Assembly (NCBI GenBank): GCA_964404165.1
Contig: CAYOIZ010000024.1
Span: forward strand, 1 to 64,000
Source of the DNA: DASYLJ01 sp964404165
GTDB lineage: Bacteria > Desulfobacterota > Binatia > DP-6
DNA: 64,000 bases
Reading direction: 5' to 3'
Below the pieces are notes generated by a model. It did no database searches. It had not been told where the DNA came from and saw nothing but the letters and a program-made list of their open reading frames with translations. The position numbers were made by a program, and so were the translations under genes. Shown here piece by piece: positions 45,385 through 53,889 of this stretch. The stretch's first letter is position 1; the number at the start of each line of letters is the position of its first letter.

Positions 45385-45660
45385 CTACCTCATCGTTCCG
45401 CATTCATTGCATTCTCCGATTTCGACACAATGATTGCAAAGTGCGGGATCCGGACCGTAGTTTCCACCCGGAGGGATGCATGAATCGACATATGGGCAGC
45501 ATGCCCCGCATTCGCCGAACTTGACCTGCCGGCATTCCTTCTTCGACTCCTTATAGTCGCGGAACGCCTGCCTAAGGCAACGCCGCTCCGCCGGCGTGAT
45601 CGCGAGGGCGCAGGTCGCCACCGAGAGCGTCAGTATCCCAGCGTAGATCAGTAGTCGCAT
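45385..45660 (-). CDS. Small exported Cys-rich protein
   Basis: A 91-aa product from ATG 45660. The signal peptide is MRLLIYAGILTLSVATCALA. The mature part carries paired and clustered cysteines (ECRQVKFGECGACCPYVDSC, LCNHCVEIGECNEC), suggesting a disulphide-bonded extracellular domain. It lies 36 bp downstream of the metallopeptidase-like gene and probably belongs to the same minus-strand unit. Function unknown. Confidence 0.6.
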   Translation of the reverse strand: MRLLIYAGILTLSVATCALAITPAERRCLRQAFRDYKESKKECRQVKFGECGACCPYVDSCIPPGGNYGPDPALCNHCVEIGECNECGTMR

Positions 45661-45696
45661 TGGCACCTCAAGCAGCGGTAAGGACATCCGCGAGAG

Positions 45697-46521
45697 TCAT
45701 TGGCAGCCACAGCCAGTCATACGGCAGACCGGCTCACCGAACGTACATAGTCTGCCATCGTCGCATCCGCCGGGCTCCTTATCTCCATCGGGCACGAGGA
45801 ACCAACAAAACGAAGAACCCACCCCCCCCCATCCCCACGCCCTACCGCGCCGACATTCTGGAGTCGGACAGCACCAGTTACGCGAGAACGGAGCGTGCGC
45901 AGAAGGCCACGGGCACAAGCACTTCACACCGGCACAGTCGGTTTTGAACAGCCGGCATCCCGGTTTGCACCCACCCGCACCGCTTTGGTTGACTCCGCCG
46001 CTGGCAGGCAAACGATCGCACCCATAGGCGGTACGCTCCGGTAGCAACACTGCCCGCCGGTACTCATTCTCGCACTCAGTCGCCGTGACCTCATGAGCTG
46101 GGATCAATGTTCCCTTCAGAGGTCCATTCTTGTAGCCTCCTTTGTCGACTTCATAGGCGTGCCACAATTCATGGATCAACGCCCCGATTCCATCGGCTTC
46201 TACGCCGTCACAGAACGTCGGGTTTGCAGAGGAGCCCCACACCTCGGAGTCGTAATATGTTGTCGACGACCTATTGACGCTTAGAATGTAGGCGCCTTCT
46301 CTGCCTGAATACTCCTTTATCCTGTGCATATTTGCCGATTCTCGAAGCGTTCTCACTGCCAATTCGCAGCACGCGCAGTTCTCCGTGGTGCGAATTTGCT
46401 CCAGCCCAGCTTCGACCGCAGAGATGTAGGCTGGCGTGCCGTCGACGACAAGGCCCGCCCTTGCCACCCCGGCGATCGCGAGGAGAATGCAGACCGCACG
46501 CAGTCCGATGCTACTGCACAT
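45697..46521 (-). CDS. Exported M91/NleD-like zinc metallopeptidase, putative
   Basis: A 274-aa product from ATG 46521, with a signal peptide (GLRAVCILLAIAGVARA). The zinc motif HELWH is at 117-121 within GIGALIHELWHAYEVDKGG. It is followed by PAHEVTATECENEYRRAVLLPERTAYG. This arrangement (HExxH, then a Glu helix, ENxxR, and R-x-x-YG) matches Peptidase_M91, the NleD family of type III effectors. The C-terminal ~100 residues are Cys/Gly-rich. Unlike NleD it carries a signal peptide. The gene overlaps its upstream neighbour by 11 bp. Confidence 0.65.
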   Translation of the reverse strand: MCSSIGLRAVCILLAIAGVARAGLVVDGTPAYISAVEAGLEQIRTTENCACCELAVRTLRESANMHRIKEYSGREGAYILSVNRSSTTYYDSEVWGSSANPTFCDGVEADGIGALIHELWHAYEVDKGGYKNGPLKGTLIPAHEVTATECENEYRRAVLLPERTAYGCDRLPASGGVNQSGAGGCKPGCRLFKTDCAGVKCLCPWPSAHAPFSRNWCCPTPECRRGRAWGWGGVGSSFCWFLVPDGDKEPGGCDDGRLCTFGEPVCRMTGCGCQ

Positions 46522-47044
46522 CAAACACCACCTCACTCGACTCTACCGTGACTGGCGGAATCGCGATGACATCTGAGTACTTTAAACGCAGCGAATAGCG
46601 CCCTGGAGAGTCGATCGGATACTGCGTCAGGATTCGCTTCCCCTTCTTGATCAGGAAGGACCACATTGCAGGTGAATTGGTTTCCGGTGTGGCGATGGGT
46701 GTCAGCGCGAAGCTCATTGACTCACCAGGTGGAAGCTCCATGCGTGACCTCTTCGCTGACGACACTAGGTCCTCGACAGAAGCAAGGAGAGCTTTTTCAC
46801 CGCGAACGCCACGAGCGTTCCGCTTCAATTGAATGACTGAAATACTCACGAGACCCATGGGTGCGAGGAGGATTGGGCTGGGGCCGTCATTCCTCAGCAC
46901 GACATCGATTCGGACGTTGGCTGCGTCAGTGAATGTCGCGCTGGAAGGAGTGGCAAGAAGTTGCAATCCAGCACCCCATGACGGATTCGATAGGCTGGCT
47001 ATCGCCAAGACGCTAGACAGCAGACACGTTGTTCGTGCAAACAT
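46511..47044 (-). CDS. Exported protein of unknown function
   Basis: A 177-aa protein with signal peptide MFARTTCLLSSVLAIASLSNPSWG and a beta-sandwich-like mature part (NVRIDVVLRNDGPSPILLAPMGLVSISVIQL ... RYSLRLKYSDV). The strand pattern resembles small Ig-like or DUF-type exported domains. It is first in a three-gene minus-strand unit and overlaps the metallopeptidase start, so the two may work together, for example as inhibitor or partner. No family recognised. Confidence 0.6.
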   Translation of the reverse strand: MFARTTCLLSSVLAIASLSNPSWGAGLQLLATPSSATFTDAANVRIDVVLRNDGPSPILLAPMGLVSISVIQLKRNARGVRGEKALLASVEDLVSSAKRSRMELPPGESMSFALTPIATPETNSPAMWSFLIKKGKRILTQYPIDSPGRYSLRLKYSDVIAIPPVTVESSEVVFDVQ

Positions 47045-47218
47045 TCATGACCTCCACAATCCGACGCTCTGTACCCATCGAAGTGGCGGAATGTCAATTA
47101 GCTATTGCTTCGCAGCGCCGAGTGTTCTCATGTCATCCGAGGCGGCTGATAGCCTGCGCGGAAGGTTGCACTGCTAGCGTCACTGATGTTGGTCGTCGCG
47201 CCTGAACAGAGCCCCATT

Positions 47219-47461
47219 CTAATGTAGCGGGACACCTGAGAGCTGGCACATGTGCCCGGCACCGATTCTTTGTGAGAGTCTGGGCACACGCAGATCACGA
47301 ACTTTGGGAAGGTAGACGTCGAGATCGAGATCGAGAACGGCAACCGGACCGAGATCGACTTTGGTCCAAAGGGAAGCACACTCGGAGACTACGATGCGGG
47401 CAATGGGCGCGATGCTGGCGGTGCAGACGGCGGAAGTGGCGGCGAAGAGTAGCGCCCGCAT
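47219..47461 (-). CDS. Possible small exported protein
   Basis: An 80-aa frame from ATG 47461 beginning MRALLFAATSAVCTASIAPIA, a plausible signal peptide, followed by an acidic segment (DLDLDVYLPKVRD). No ribosome site is clear and no family is recognised. An overlapping frame on the other strand is equally open. Low confidence. Confidence 0.25.
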   Translation of the reverse strand: MRALLFAATSAVCTASIAPIARIVVSECASLWTKVDLGPVAVLDLDLDVYLPKVRDLRVPRLSQRIGAGHMCQLSGVPLH

Positions 47462-47623
47462 GTGATCGTTTGCCCCCCTCGACCCCGTTTCCATGCGCCG
47501 AGCCGTAAGGGACACGGATCACCCAAGCCCATCTCATAGACTACGCGGCCTGCGGCCGGCAATTTGCCCACGATAGCGGACGTTCGGCCCCAATAGCAGC
47601 GTTTCAAGCCCCCTGCAGCGTGT

Positions 47624-48137
47624 TGAGGTGGCTCCCCTCCGAGACTGGACAAGGTGTAAGACCGAAGTCCGGACGGAGGATCGATGGAGAAGGACGTTCT
47701 GCGGTGGACGGCCAAGCGCAAGGTCGAGCTCCTGCTGCAGTTGATCAAGGGCGAGGCTGAGGTCGGCGCTCGAGGACGCTCTGCGCTCCCGGAAGATCGA
47801 GCATGGCCACGCGCCGCTCACGCTACCGTCCAACAACGGACTTGTCTTTGGCGCGAAGCCCTTCGTCGCCGTCGTGCGTCGCTATGGCCTGGAGCAGGAG
47901 TACATCACGCCCTACACGCCCGAGCAGGACGGGATGATCGAACGCTTCTCACGCTGAAGCAGGAGTGCGTCTGGCTACATCGCTTCGAGAGCCGCGACCA
48001 CACCTTCCGCGTCGTGGACGACTGGCTCGATCGCTACGACGCCGACCGCCCGCACTCGGCGCTCGGCTATCTCACGCCGAAGGCGTACCGGGAGAAGCTA
48101 GCGGCGTGACCTGTACGGAACCGAGGGGAACACCACA
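47624..48137 (+). mobile_element. IS3-like element remnant with both ends
   Basis: The left end TGAGGTGGCTCCCCTC (47624 on) and the right end, whose complement reads TGTGGTGTTCCCCTC, form imperfect terminal inverted repeats. Between them are a short OrfA-like start and the C-terminal part of a DDE transposase, about 510 bp where a complete copy would be 1.2-1.5 kb. It is therefore internally deleted and dead. Confidence 0.78.
47684..48109 (+). pseudogene. IS3-family transposase remnant
   Basis: Frame pieces seen: WTAKRKVELLLQLIKGEA (OrfA-type start), SNNGLVFGAKPFVAVVRRYG and EQEYITPYTPEQDGMIERFS (rve core around the second Asp/Glu). After a frame change comes LKQECVWLHRFESRDHTFRV ... DADRPHSALGYLTPKAY (the C-terminal motif of the core). 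An internal deletion and at least one frameshift are present, so no active enzyme is made. Confidence 0.82.
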
Positions 48138-48414
48138 CGGCGGCGCTTCGGTGAAGCTACGCCGCCGACTGAAGCCCGACGACCCGCTTCAGAAGGATTT
48201 CGATGAAATCCGCGACTTCGTACCGGACCTCGAAGTCGTCCGAGTCGAGGGTGCTCAACCGACGGGCGTCCTGTGGGACCGACGGGGCATTCTGTTGGCC
48301 GCTCTCGGCTTTTGACCGAATACCTGATTGCCGCGGGCTCACCCAGACACGAACGGCATTGGGTCCGCCATCAAGCGCTCGCCGTGTAGTGGAACGACCT
48401 GGGTTGACCGGTGC
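48138..48414. other. Stretch after the IS remnant
   Basis: 277 bp with an open tail VKLRRRLKPDDPLQKDFDEI and PTGVLWDRRGILLAALGF lacking its own start; it could be the 3' remnant of a gene cut by the IS. Nothing else seen. Confidence 0.3.
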
Positions 48415-48612
48415 CTAGGTGCACTCCCCCTCACACTCCCCGTCCTCGGACCCAAAACTGTGCCCCCTGTAGCAATACTTTCGCTCAATGCAGGACACGT
48501 TTCCTCCCGACACCGCGCGGCACAAGCATTTTGAGTCTCCACGCGGGAAAATCGTCTCACACCCGCTAACCATCAAAAGCAACAACACCGCAATGCTGAT
48601 TCTCTCGATCAT
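48415..48612 (-). CDS. Small Cys-rich lipoprotein
   Basis: A 65-aa product from ATG 48612. The lipoprotein signal (MIERISIAVLLLLMVSGC) has lipobox VSGC. The mature part is Cys-rich (DSKCLCRAVSGGNVSCIERKYCYRG ... CEGECT). It lies 44 bp downstream of the large coiled-coil membrane protein gene on the same strand and is probably its operon partner. Function unknown. Confidence 0.6.
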   Translation of the reverse strand: MIERISIAVLLLLMVSGCETIFPRGDSKCLCRAVSGGNVSCIERKYCYRGHSFGSEDGECEGECT

Positions 48613-48656
48613 CGTGCGCAGGCTCCTCGCTGCAGCACTAGCGCTGCGTTCCGCTA

Positions 48657-50780
48657 TCAAATGATCGGGATGCTCCGGATAGCGATCCCCTGCTTAACGC
48701 GACTGCTCCATGCGGAAAGAGCCGGCGCCTCGCTCTTCATCTGCGCCAAGACTATCTCCGTGATCTGATACGTCTGAGACGTCTCGCTGCCGACCTTGCA
48801 CTCGAACGATCCCCCACTGGGAGAAAACTTCTCCGCGCTGCACCCAAACAGCCCCATCTTGACGCCCAGGTCGGCAGCACTCCGACCCGCCACCGACAGG
48901 GCACCAGACTGCACCTCTCCTGCTGACTCATCATAGTCCTGGCTGGCCTTCAGGAGCGCTATGATCGCATCATCGAATTGTCTCAGGGCTTCCTGCTGTT
49001 TGAGGAAGCTCTCGTTTGCGGCAAGCTCTAAAGCGCGTGCCGTCGAAGGCCGCAACACAGGCACAATCAGATTCTTCATCCAGTCGTAGTGCAGAGCATG
49101 CACCACGGTGGTTTTGTCTTCCTTAACCGTGATCACCGACACAACCGGCACAGAACCTTCACCGGCAAACTCTTGATACGCCTTCGCGCGAGCGTGGAAC
49201 GCAGTAGCGAGCTTGAGTGCTCCAATGCGCACACTTGTGTCTGCAAAGAGGGGATTGCTCAGTTGCGTACTGAAGGCGGTCCACGCCTCAACAATTCGAC
49301 CCGCAACGCTCTTTCTTTTGCTTATGGCCGCTGCTTTCTGTTCGGCGCTCGTTTTCGCCTGGGACGCCAGGCCCTGCAGAAAGCTCATTTCGACGTAGAG
49401 CGGGATCATCTGCCGATAGAGCCTCCGCACAGCCGCGCCATACGCAACCACGGCGGCGAACGGCTCCATCGGCAAAGGCACACCTATCCCGTCCGTGCCA
49501 GGTTCGGATTTGACTTCCGCTGGAGGGTTGGCCGCATTGACCTCAAGCAACTCCTTGAGTGGTCGGTACTTAACCCCTAGCTTCCGAATATCCTCCAGCA
49601 GACCGCCGCTTTCCATCTGCTCATCCGAGATTGGGTTCGCCAGGTAAGACGCGAGGTAATGCTTCGCGAGGGGTAGAAGCACGACCTCGTGACGCTCAAG
49701 GCTCAATTTGGAAGCGCTCTCCAATGCCGAAGCGCACACTGTCGCAGACCAATACTCGTAGTCGCGCGTGGGAAACGTCTGCCACACCGCAAACGCAGCC
49801 ACCACATCGAGGTCCGGGTCCCGGTACCCATGCTCCTTAACTAGTAGGTTCTGAGCGTAGTCTGCCCGCCTAAGCAGGTCCCGGGTGCCGCCTCCATCTT
49901 GAAGAAGGGTGGGCCGCTGAAACAAATCACGAAGTATGGCGCTTCGCTCGACGTACGCCTCGAAAAGCTTCGAGTCACGATCCAGCACCTGCAGCTGGGT
50001 TGCATCGAAGAGGGCCTCGGTAAACCGCATTTGCACGAGATGCTGTGCATAGCTCGACTTGAAATGAGCAACTAAGTCTTCCTTGTCGCTACCAAGCGGA
50101 ATGAAAAGGACGACGAGCGCAAATACGACAAAGCCCAGAACCGGGTACCCGACCATCGGCCCCAGCGGTGACCCGTCAGTCCCTTTTTTGAACCGGCTCC
50201 GATAGGCGAGCGCAAGAAGAAACATGAACACCCCGGCCCCTAGCCCGCCTATGAGTATGAGCCGCGCAACTTGTATCAGGAGGTTAGTGTGTTTCGTCAG
50301 TATCGTGTTGAGAGCGCCAGACCGGCGATCTAGAACCTCATCCCCACGCTCAATCGCTTGCTGAAGCGTGTCGTCGAGCTGACTAACGGATGTGTCCGCC
50401 AGCGCAGTTAGGGACTGCAACAACTGCTCGCGCTCGGAGCCTATTGCAGTAACGAGGGAACTGCGCTGCTCGGTGAGGGATTTGTCAAGCTCCGACAGCT
50501 TCTGGGCTAGCGTCGCGTTGAACTTACGATCCGCATAGTCGACAACGTCTGTTCCCGCCCCCTTGAATCCATCCGGCGTTGGTGCGCCAAAGAAGGTAAG
50601 CACGTCGCCTGGAAGCTTAGTGTTGATGATCCCCCTGTCGCCTCCGCATGCCACAACACAAGGAATGGCCGTTCCGCCGATTCGAATATTACCGAGGAAT
50701 GCCCACACTGACGAAGTCCACAGCAAGATCGCCACGGCAGTGGTAGGCACGAGCAGCAGCCCTTTCCGATACCTATGCAT
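48657..50780 (-). CDS. Large coiled-coil membrane protein of unknown function
   Basis: A 707-aa protein with an N-terminal signal or anchor (MHRYRKGLLLVPTTAVAILLWTSSVWA). A long coiled coil follows (about 85-170: ATLAQKLSELDKSLTEQRSSL ... LDDTLQQAIERGDEVLDRRSG). Two membrane helices come next (about 172-196 and 216-236), then ~470 residues of soluble, mainly helical sequence. No known domain recognised. If the signal is cleaved the coiled coil is periplasmic and the large C-terminal part also ends up outside the membrane. A lipoprotein gene follows directly. Confidence 0.65.
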   Translation of the reverse strand: MHRYRKGLLLVPTTAVAILLWTSSVWAFLGNIRIGGTAIPCVVACGGDRGIINTKLPGDVLTFFGAPTPDGFKGAGTDVVDYADRKFNATLAQKLSELDKSLTEQRSSLVTAIGSEREQLLQSLTALADTSVSQLDDTLQQAIERGDEVLDRRSGALNTILTKHTNLLIQVARLILIGGLGAGVFMFLLALAYRSRFKKGTDGSPLGPMVGYPVLGFVVFALVVLFIPLGSDKEDLVAHFKSSYAQHLVQMRFTEALFDATQLQVLDRDSKLFEAYVERSAILRDLFQRPTLLQDGGGTRDLLRRADYAQNLLVKEHGYRDPDLDVVAAFAVWQTFPTRDYEYWSATVCASALESASKLSLERHEVVLLPLAKHYLASYLANPISDEQMESGGLLEDIRKLGVKYRPLKELLEVNAANPPAEVKSEPGTDGIGVPLPMEPFAAVVAYGAAVRRLYRQMIPLYVEMSFLQGLASQAKTSAEQKAAAISKRKSVAGRIVEAWTAFSTQLSNPLFADTSVRIGALKLATAFHARAKAYQEFAGEGSVPVVSVITVKEDKTTVVHALHYDWMKNLIVPVLRPSTARALELAANESFLKQQEALRQFDDAIIALLKASQDYDESAGEVQSGALSVAGRSAADLGVKMGLFGCSAEKFSPSGGSFECKVGSETSQTYQITEIVLAQMKSEAPALSAWSSRVKQGIAIRSIPII

Positions 50781-51534
50781 GCGAGATCGCTCCTTGAGCT
50801 AGGACAATGGGGGGGCTGGCCACGATGTGTTTCGACGGATCGCTTCGCAAGTGTGGCCAGGTGCATAAGCTGTCATGGAGATCGACTGCCTCCTTGCTGC
50901 CTACGCGACCACGCCCGCATGCGTCAAGTTCTCGGCGATTCGATTCAGACCGTCTCGGGATGCATGACGGAGTTACCTTGGCGGCTTTCCGCCGCGCTCT
51001 TTCTTGAAGGCGAGGCGGCAACCTGCGCTCGGTGAGCGTGAGATCGTCCGGGCGTCACGCAGCGGACAGGGAGCTGTCGCAGCGCTCCGTCGCGAGGTCG
51101 GCCCGCCGAGCGAGCTCGATGCGTCGACGACAGGTCACCCGCGGCCTTCGAGACGATCGGAGGGAATAACCGATAGAGGCGGAGCGAGCCCGGTTTCTCG
51201 GAGTCACAGTCCCCCGACGCCCCCTAGCCCACTCGCGCACAGACGCGCGGCTCTTTTACCGCACGCGACGCATCGACGGGAAGTGGGTCACCGCGACGCG
51301 CGTCTACGGCGAGGGTGAGCGTGAGGGGAAGGTGCTCTACGAGCGCGTCATGGACGGGTTCCCGCAAGGAGCCGATGTCAGCCTGGTTGGGGACCCGAGT
51401 AACGGTTCGACTCTGCGGGTTCTCTGCGCGAACGCCTGCTCACGCGGGGTGAAACGGGGCGAAAGCCCTCGGACCGAATCCCCAGGCTTATCGCTAGTTA
51501 TCGGCGTGCGTGGCCGGGTCTCACGAGCCGGAAC
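50781..51534. other. Degenerate right end of the element
   Basis: 754 bp without a convincing gene. A frame around 51243-51370 reads RLFYRTRRIDGKWVTATRVY and continues GEGEREGKVLYERVMDG. It looks like real protein sequence but has no proper start or end and is probably a gene fragment. Frames crossing into the att site translate tRNA sequence and are spurious. Confidence 0.45.
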
Positions 51535-51585
51535 AGAATCGCACTCTAGAGGCCGGGGGTTCAATTCCCCCCGGCTCCACTTTTC
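51535..51585. repeat. Right attachment site (51-bp direct repeat, copy 2)
   Basis: An exact copy of 26152-26202, comprising the 3' part of tRNA-Ala from the anticodon stem plus six following bases. There is no 5' half, so it is not a functional tRNA. It marks the chromosome-element junction. Confidence 0.93.
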
Positions 51586-51673
51586 ATTTCGCAGCGAGTA
51601 TCGCGAGGCAGAGCGCGCTGCGTGTCGCACGGCGCGAACGATTCAATTCGGATCGGGGGGACGTCCGGAACTG

Positions 51674-52168
51674 CTAGCCGCGCTCGATCCGTGCGCGGAT
51701 CTCCGCCAGCCGCGCAGGTCCCAGGTCGACGCTGATGAACTGCGCGACATCGGTCGCCGAGACCGTCCGTCCCGCCGCGCCCCAGCCGCCTTCGCGCACC
51801 TCGTGGATCAGCACCCAGACACGCAGCGGCAGCATCGCGGGCGTGGCATCGCCGAACGCCTCCTGGAACGCCTCGGTCACCCGCCGGTGGACGTCGCCGC
51901 GCCGGCTGCCCTCGAGCAGTCCCTCGAGGACGATCACGTCGACGATGAAGTGCTCGGGCCCCTCGTCGGCGGCGGAGCGGAGGACGCCCGCGACCGCCCA
52001 GTCGTCGGCCGCCGCCTCGATGAACTGGATGACGGTGACCATGCGGCCAGCGTCGGTCACGGCGTCGACCTCGGCGTCGAGGACGATCTCGGTGAGCGAC
52101 GCCGCGAGGCGTCGCTTTCGCTCCGGCGTCAGCGCCCCGCGCGGATAGGTGAGTCGGACCAACGGCAT
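51674..52168 (-). CDS. Tautomerase-superfamily protein
   Basis: A 164-aa product from ATG 52168 with AGGAGGG upstream. It starts MPLVRLTYPRGALTPERKRRLAASLTEIV, the beta-alpha-beta unit of 4-oxalocrotonate tautomerase-like enzymes with the catalytic N-terminal Pro. A second, related half follows (LPLRVWVLIHEVREGGWGAAG), so it is a fused two-unit form. The substrate is unknown. A longer frame upstream is antisense to other sequence and not used. It is the first chromosomal gene after the element. Confidence 0.75.
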   Translation of the reverse strand: MPLVRLTYPRGALTPERKRRLAASLTEIVLDAEVDAVTDAGRMVTVIQFIEAAADDWAVAGVLRSAADEGPEHFIVDVIVLEGLLEGSRRGDVHRRVTEAFQEAFGDATPAMLPLRVWVLIHEVREGGWGAAGRTVSATDVAQFISVDLGPARLAEIRARIERG

Positions 52169-52269
52169 CGGCGTCCCTCCTGACGGTTGGCGCGTTATCG
52201 CCCAACGCCCGAGGAGTGGCGAGAGGCTCGAGTCGACGACACCGTGGACGCCGCGCTTCGGGCAGGCAG

Positions 52270-53739
52270 CTACTCTCCGCTCGCGTGGACCGTCACCGTC
52301 GCCGGCAGCGAGAGCACGCCCCGCCCGGGAAGCCCCATCATCGCGTCCAACAGTGTGTACAACCCGAGATCGCCACTCTCGTGGGGAATGCAGAACACCG
52401 ACGCGAGCACCAGCGGCGACGGCACGCCCTCCACGATCGGCACCCGTGCGGCACGACCCACGACGTCCACCGTGCGGCATGCCGGCGGCGCGCCCGTACA
52501 TCCGTCGATCGCCTCAGCGGCATCGAAGCAGAATCGTCCGTCCGGCGACGAGCGGCGCACCGTCGCCGACGCGAACGGCGTCGGGTCGAGACGCAGCGAA
52601 CCGAGGTGCAGGCTCCCATCGGCGCAGAGCACGCCATCCTCGCACGGCATCCCCGCGGCGCATCCGGGGTCGCTCTCGTCGCAGGGCCCGCCCGGGGGAC
52701 ATTCCGGCGTCAGGCCGTCGGAATTCGTGCTGGTGCACGGCAGCGTCGCACGCGCGCCCCCGTTGCACGTGCCGGTCGCGGGCGCTGCGGGACTGCCGTT
52801 CACGGCAAGACCGCCCTCCTGGCAGACGGGACACGTGCTGTCGGGCGCGGTGTACACCTGGCCGGGGTACCAGGTGAGGAAGACGCTCGTTCGAAGGACG
52901 GTCGACAGATGCATCGCACCCGTCGACCGGTCCAGCGTACCGGTTGCCGGTGCCGCGAGCGTGTTCATGAGACATAGGTCGGTGGCACCCCCAGGCACGA
53001 CGGGGATCGGGGCCCCGAACGGACATCCCATCGTGGTGCAGGTGGCCGGTGCCGCGACCGTCGCCATCGGCGACAGCGCACAGGCGTCGCCGGCACAGTC
53101 GAGCGCGAACCGACTGATGCTGCCTTCGGGCACCGGGCTCTCCGGCACCACCGAGGTATCGCCACCGAGCGTGAGACCGCCGCAGGTGAACGAGCCCACC
53201 TTGGCTCCGGACGCATCGCTGACGGTGCCACACCCGCCGATGCCACGCGTGATCGTGAGGTCGAGGAACCCCGTCGACGGCGGCGCCTCCGGCAGTGACG
53301 TCGGCACCGTGGAGGTGGTCGTGGACGTCGTCGTCGTCGTGCGACAGGTACCGTCGGCCGCGCACGCGTCGTCCACGCTGGTGCCGGCACACACGGTTCC
53401 CGGCCGTCGACCGCTGGTGCATGCGGTGGCGCTCCGTCGCACGACACCCGCGCGCGCGTCATCGGCTCGGCAGCACACGACGGCGCGGCGCCGCCCGCAG
53501 GTCGAGTGACGGGCAATGCACGCGAGCCCGCGGCGACAGCCGCCGGTGCGCCGGATCGCCGCGCGCACGCAATGCCGATAGGCGCGCCGCGACGCGAACG
53601 CCCCACACGGGCACGCGGCGTCCAGCGCGGTGCGCGCCGTGGCGCAGGTCGGCGCGACGTCGCAGCTCGCCGCGCGCACCTCCGGAGCGGACGCGGCGGC
53701 GGCCACCAGGAACGCGACGACCGCCACGATGTACGTCAT
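52270..53739 (-). CDS. Secreted Cys-rich protein with Thr-rich linker
   Basis: A 489-aa protein with a signal peptide (MTYIVAVVAFLVAAAASAPEVRA). The N-terminal ~110 residues contain many paired cysteines (CDVAPTCATARTALDAACPCG, CRRGLACIARHSTCG). A Thr/Ser linker (CRTTTTTSTTTSTVP) leads to a large domain with repeating beta-type motifs (FLDLTITRGIGGCGTVSDA, TGTLDRSTGAMHLSTVLRT). Linkers of this type recur in this genome (see 17045). Surface or extracellular location is likely; function unknown. Confidence 0.68.
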   Translation of the reverse strand: MTYIVAVVAFLVAAAASAPEVRAASCDVAPTCATARTALDAACPCGAFASRRAYRHCVRAAIRRTGGCRRGLACIARHSTCGRRRAVVCCRADDARAGVVRRSATACTSGRRPGTVCAGTSVDDACAADGTCRTTTTTSTTTSTVPTSLPEAPPSTGFLDLTITRGIGGCGTVSDASGAKVGSFTCGGLTLGGDTSVVPESPVPEGSISRFALDCAGDACALSPMATVAAPATCTTMGCPFGAPIPVVPGGATDLCLMNTLAAPATGTLDRSTGAMHLSTVLRTSVFLTWYPGQVYTAPDSTCPVCQEGGLAVNGSPAAPATGTCNGGARATLPCTSTNSDGLTPECPPGGPCDESDPGCAAGMPCEDGVLCADGSLHLGSLRLDPTPFASATVRRSSPDGRFCFDAAEAIDGCTGAPPACRTVDVVGRAARVPIVEGVPSPLVLASVFCIPHESGDLGLYTLLDAMMGLPGRGVLSLPATVTVHASGE

Positions 53740-53889
53740 GGCTCCCTCTGTACCCTATCGCGCCCGACGGGAAGTCCCGCGCGTGCTCGGGGACACATGC
53801 GTTGTCCGCGGCACGCCCGCATGGTAGCCGCCCGGCGTGGACCGGCGAGGGAACGTGGCGCTCGTGGACGCCACGGCGAGCGCCGCCCG

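Noticed and set aside
51535..51585. A second tRNA-Ala gene
   Set aside because: Only the 3' part from the anticodon stem is present; there is no D arm or 5' acceptor strand, so it is an attachment-site duplicate.
51332..52183. Plus-strand frame running from the element end through the att site into the tautomerase region
   Set aside because: The part across 51535-51585 is translated tRNA sequence (SHSRGRGFNSPRLHF) and the rest is antisense to the tautomerase.
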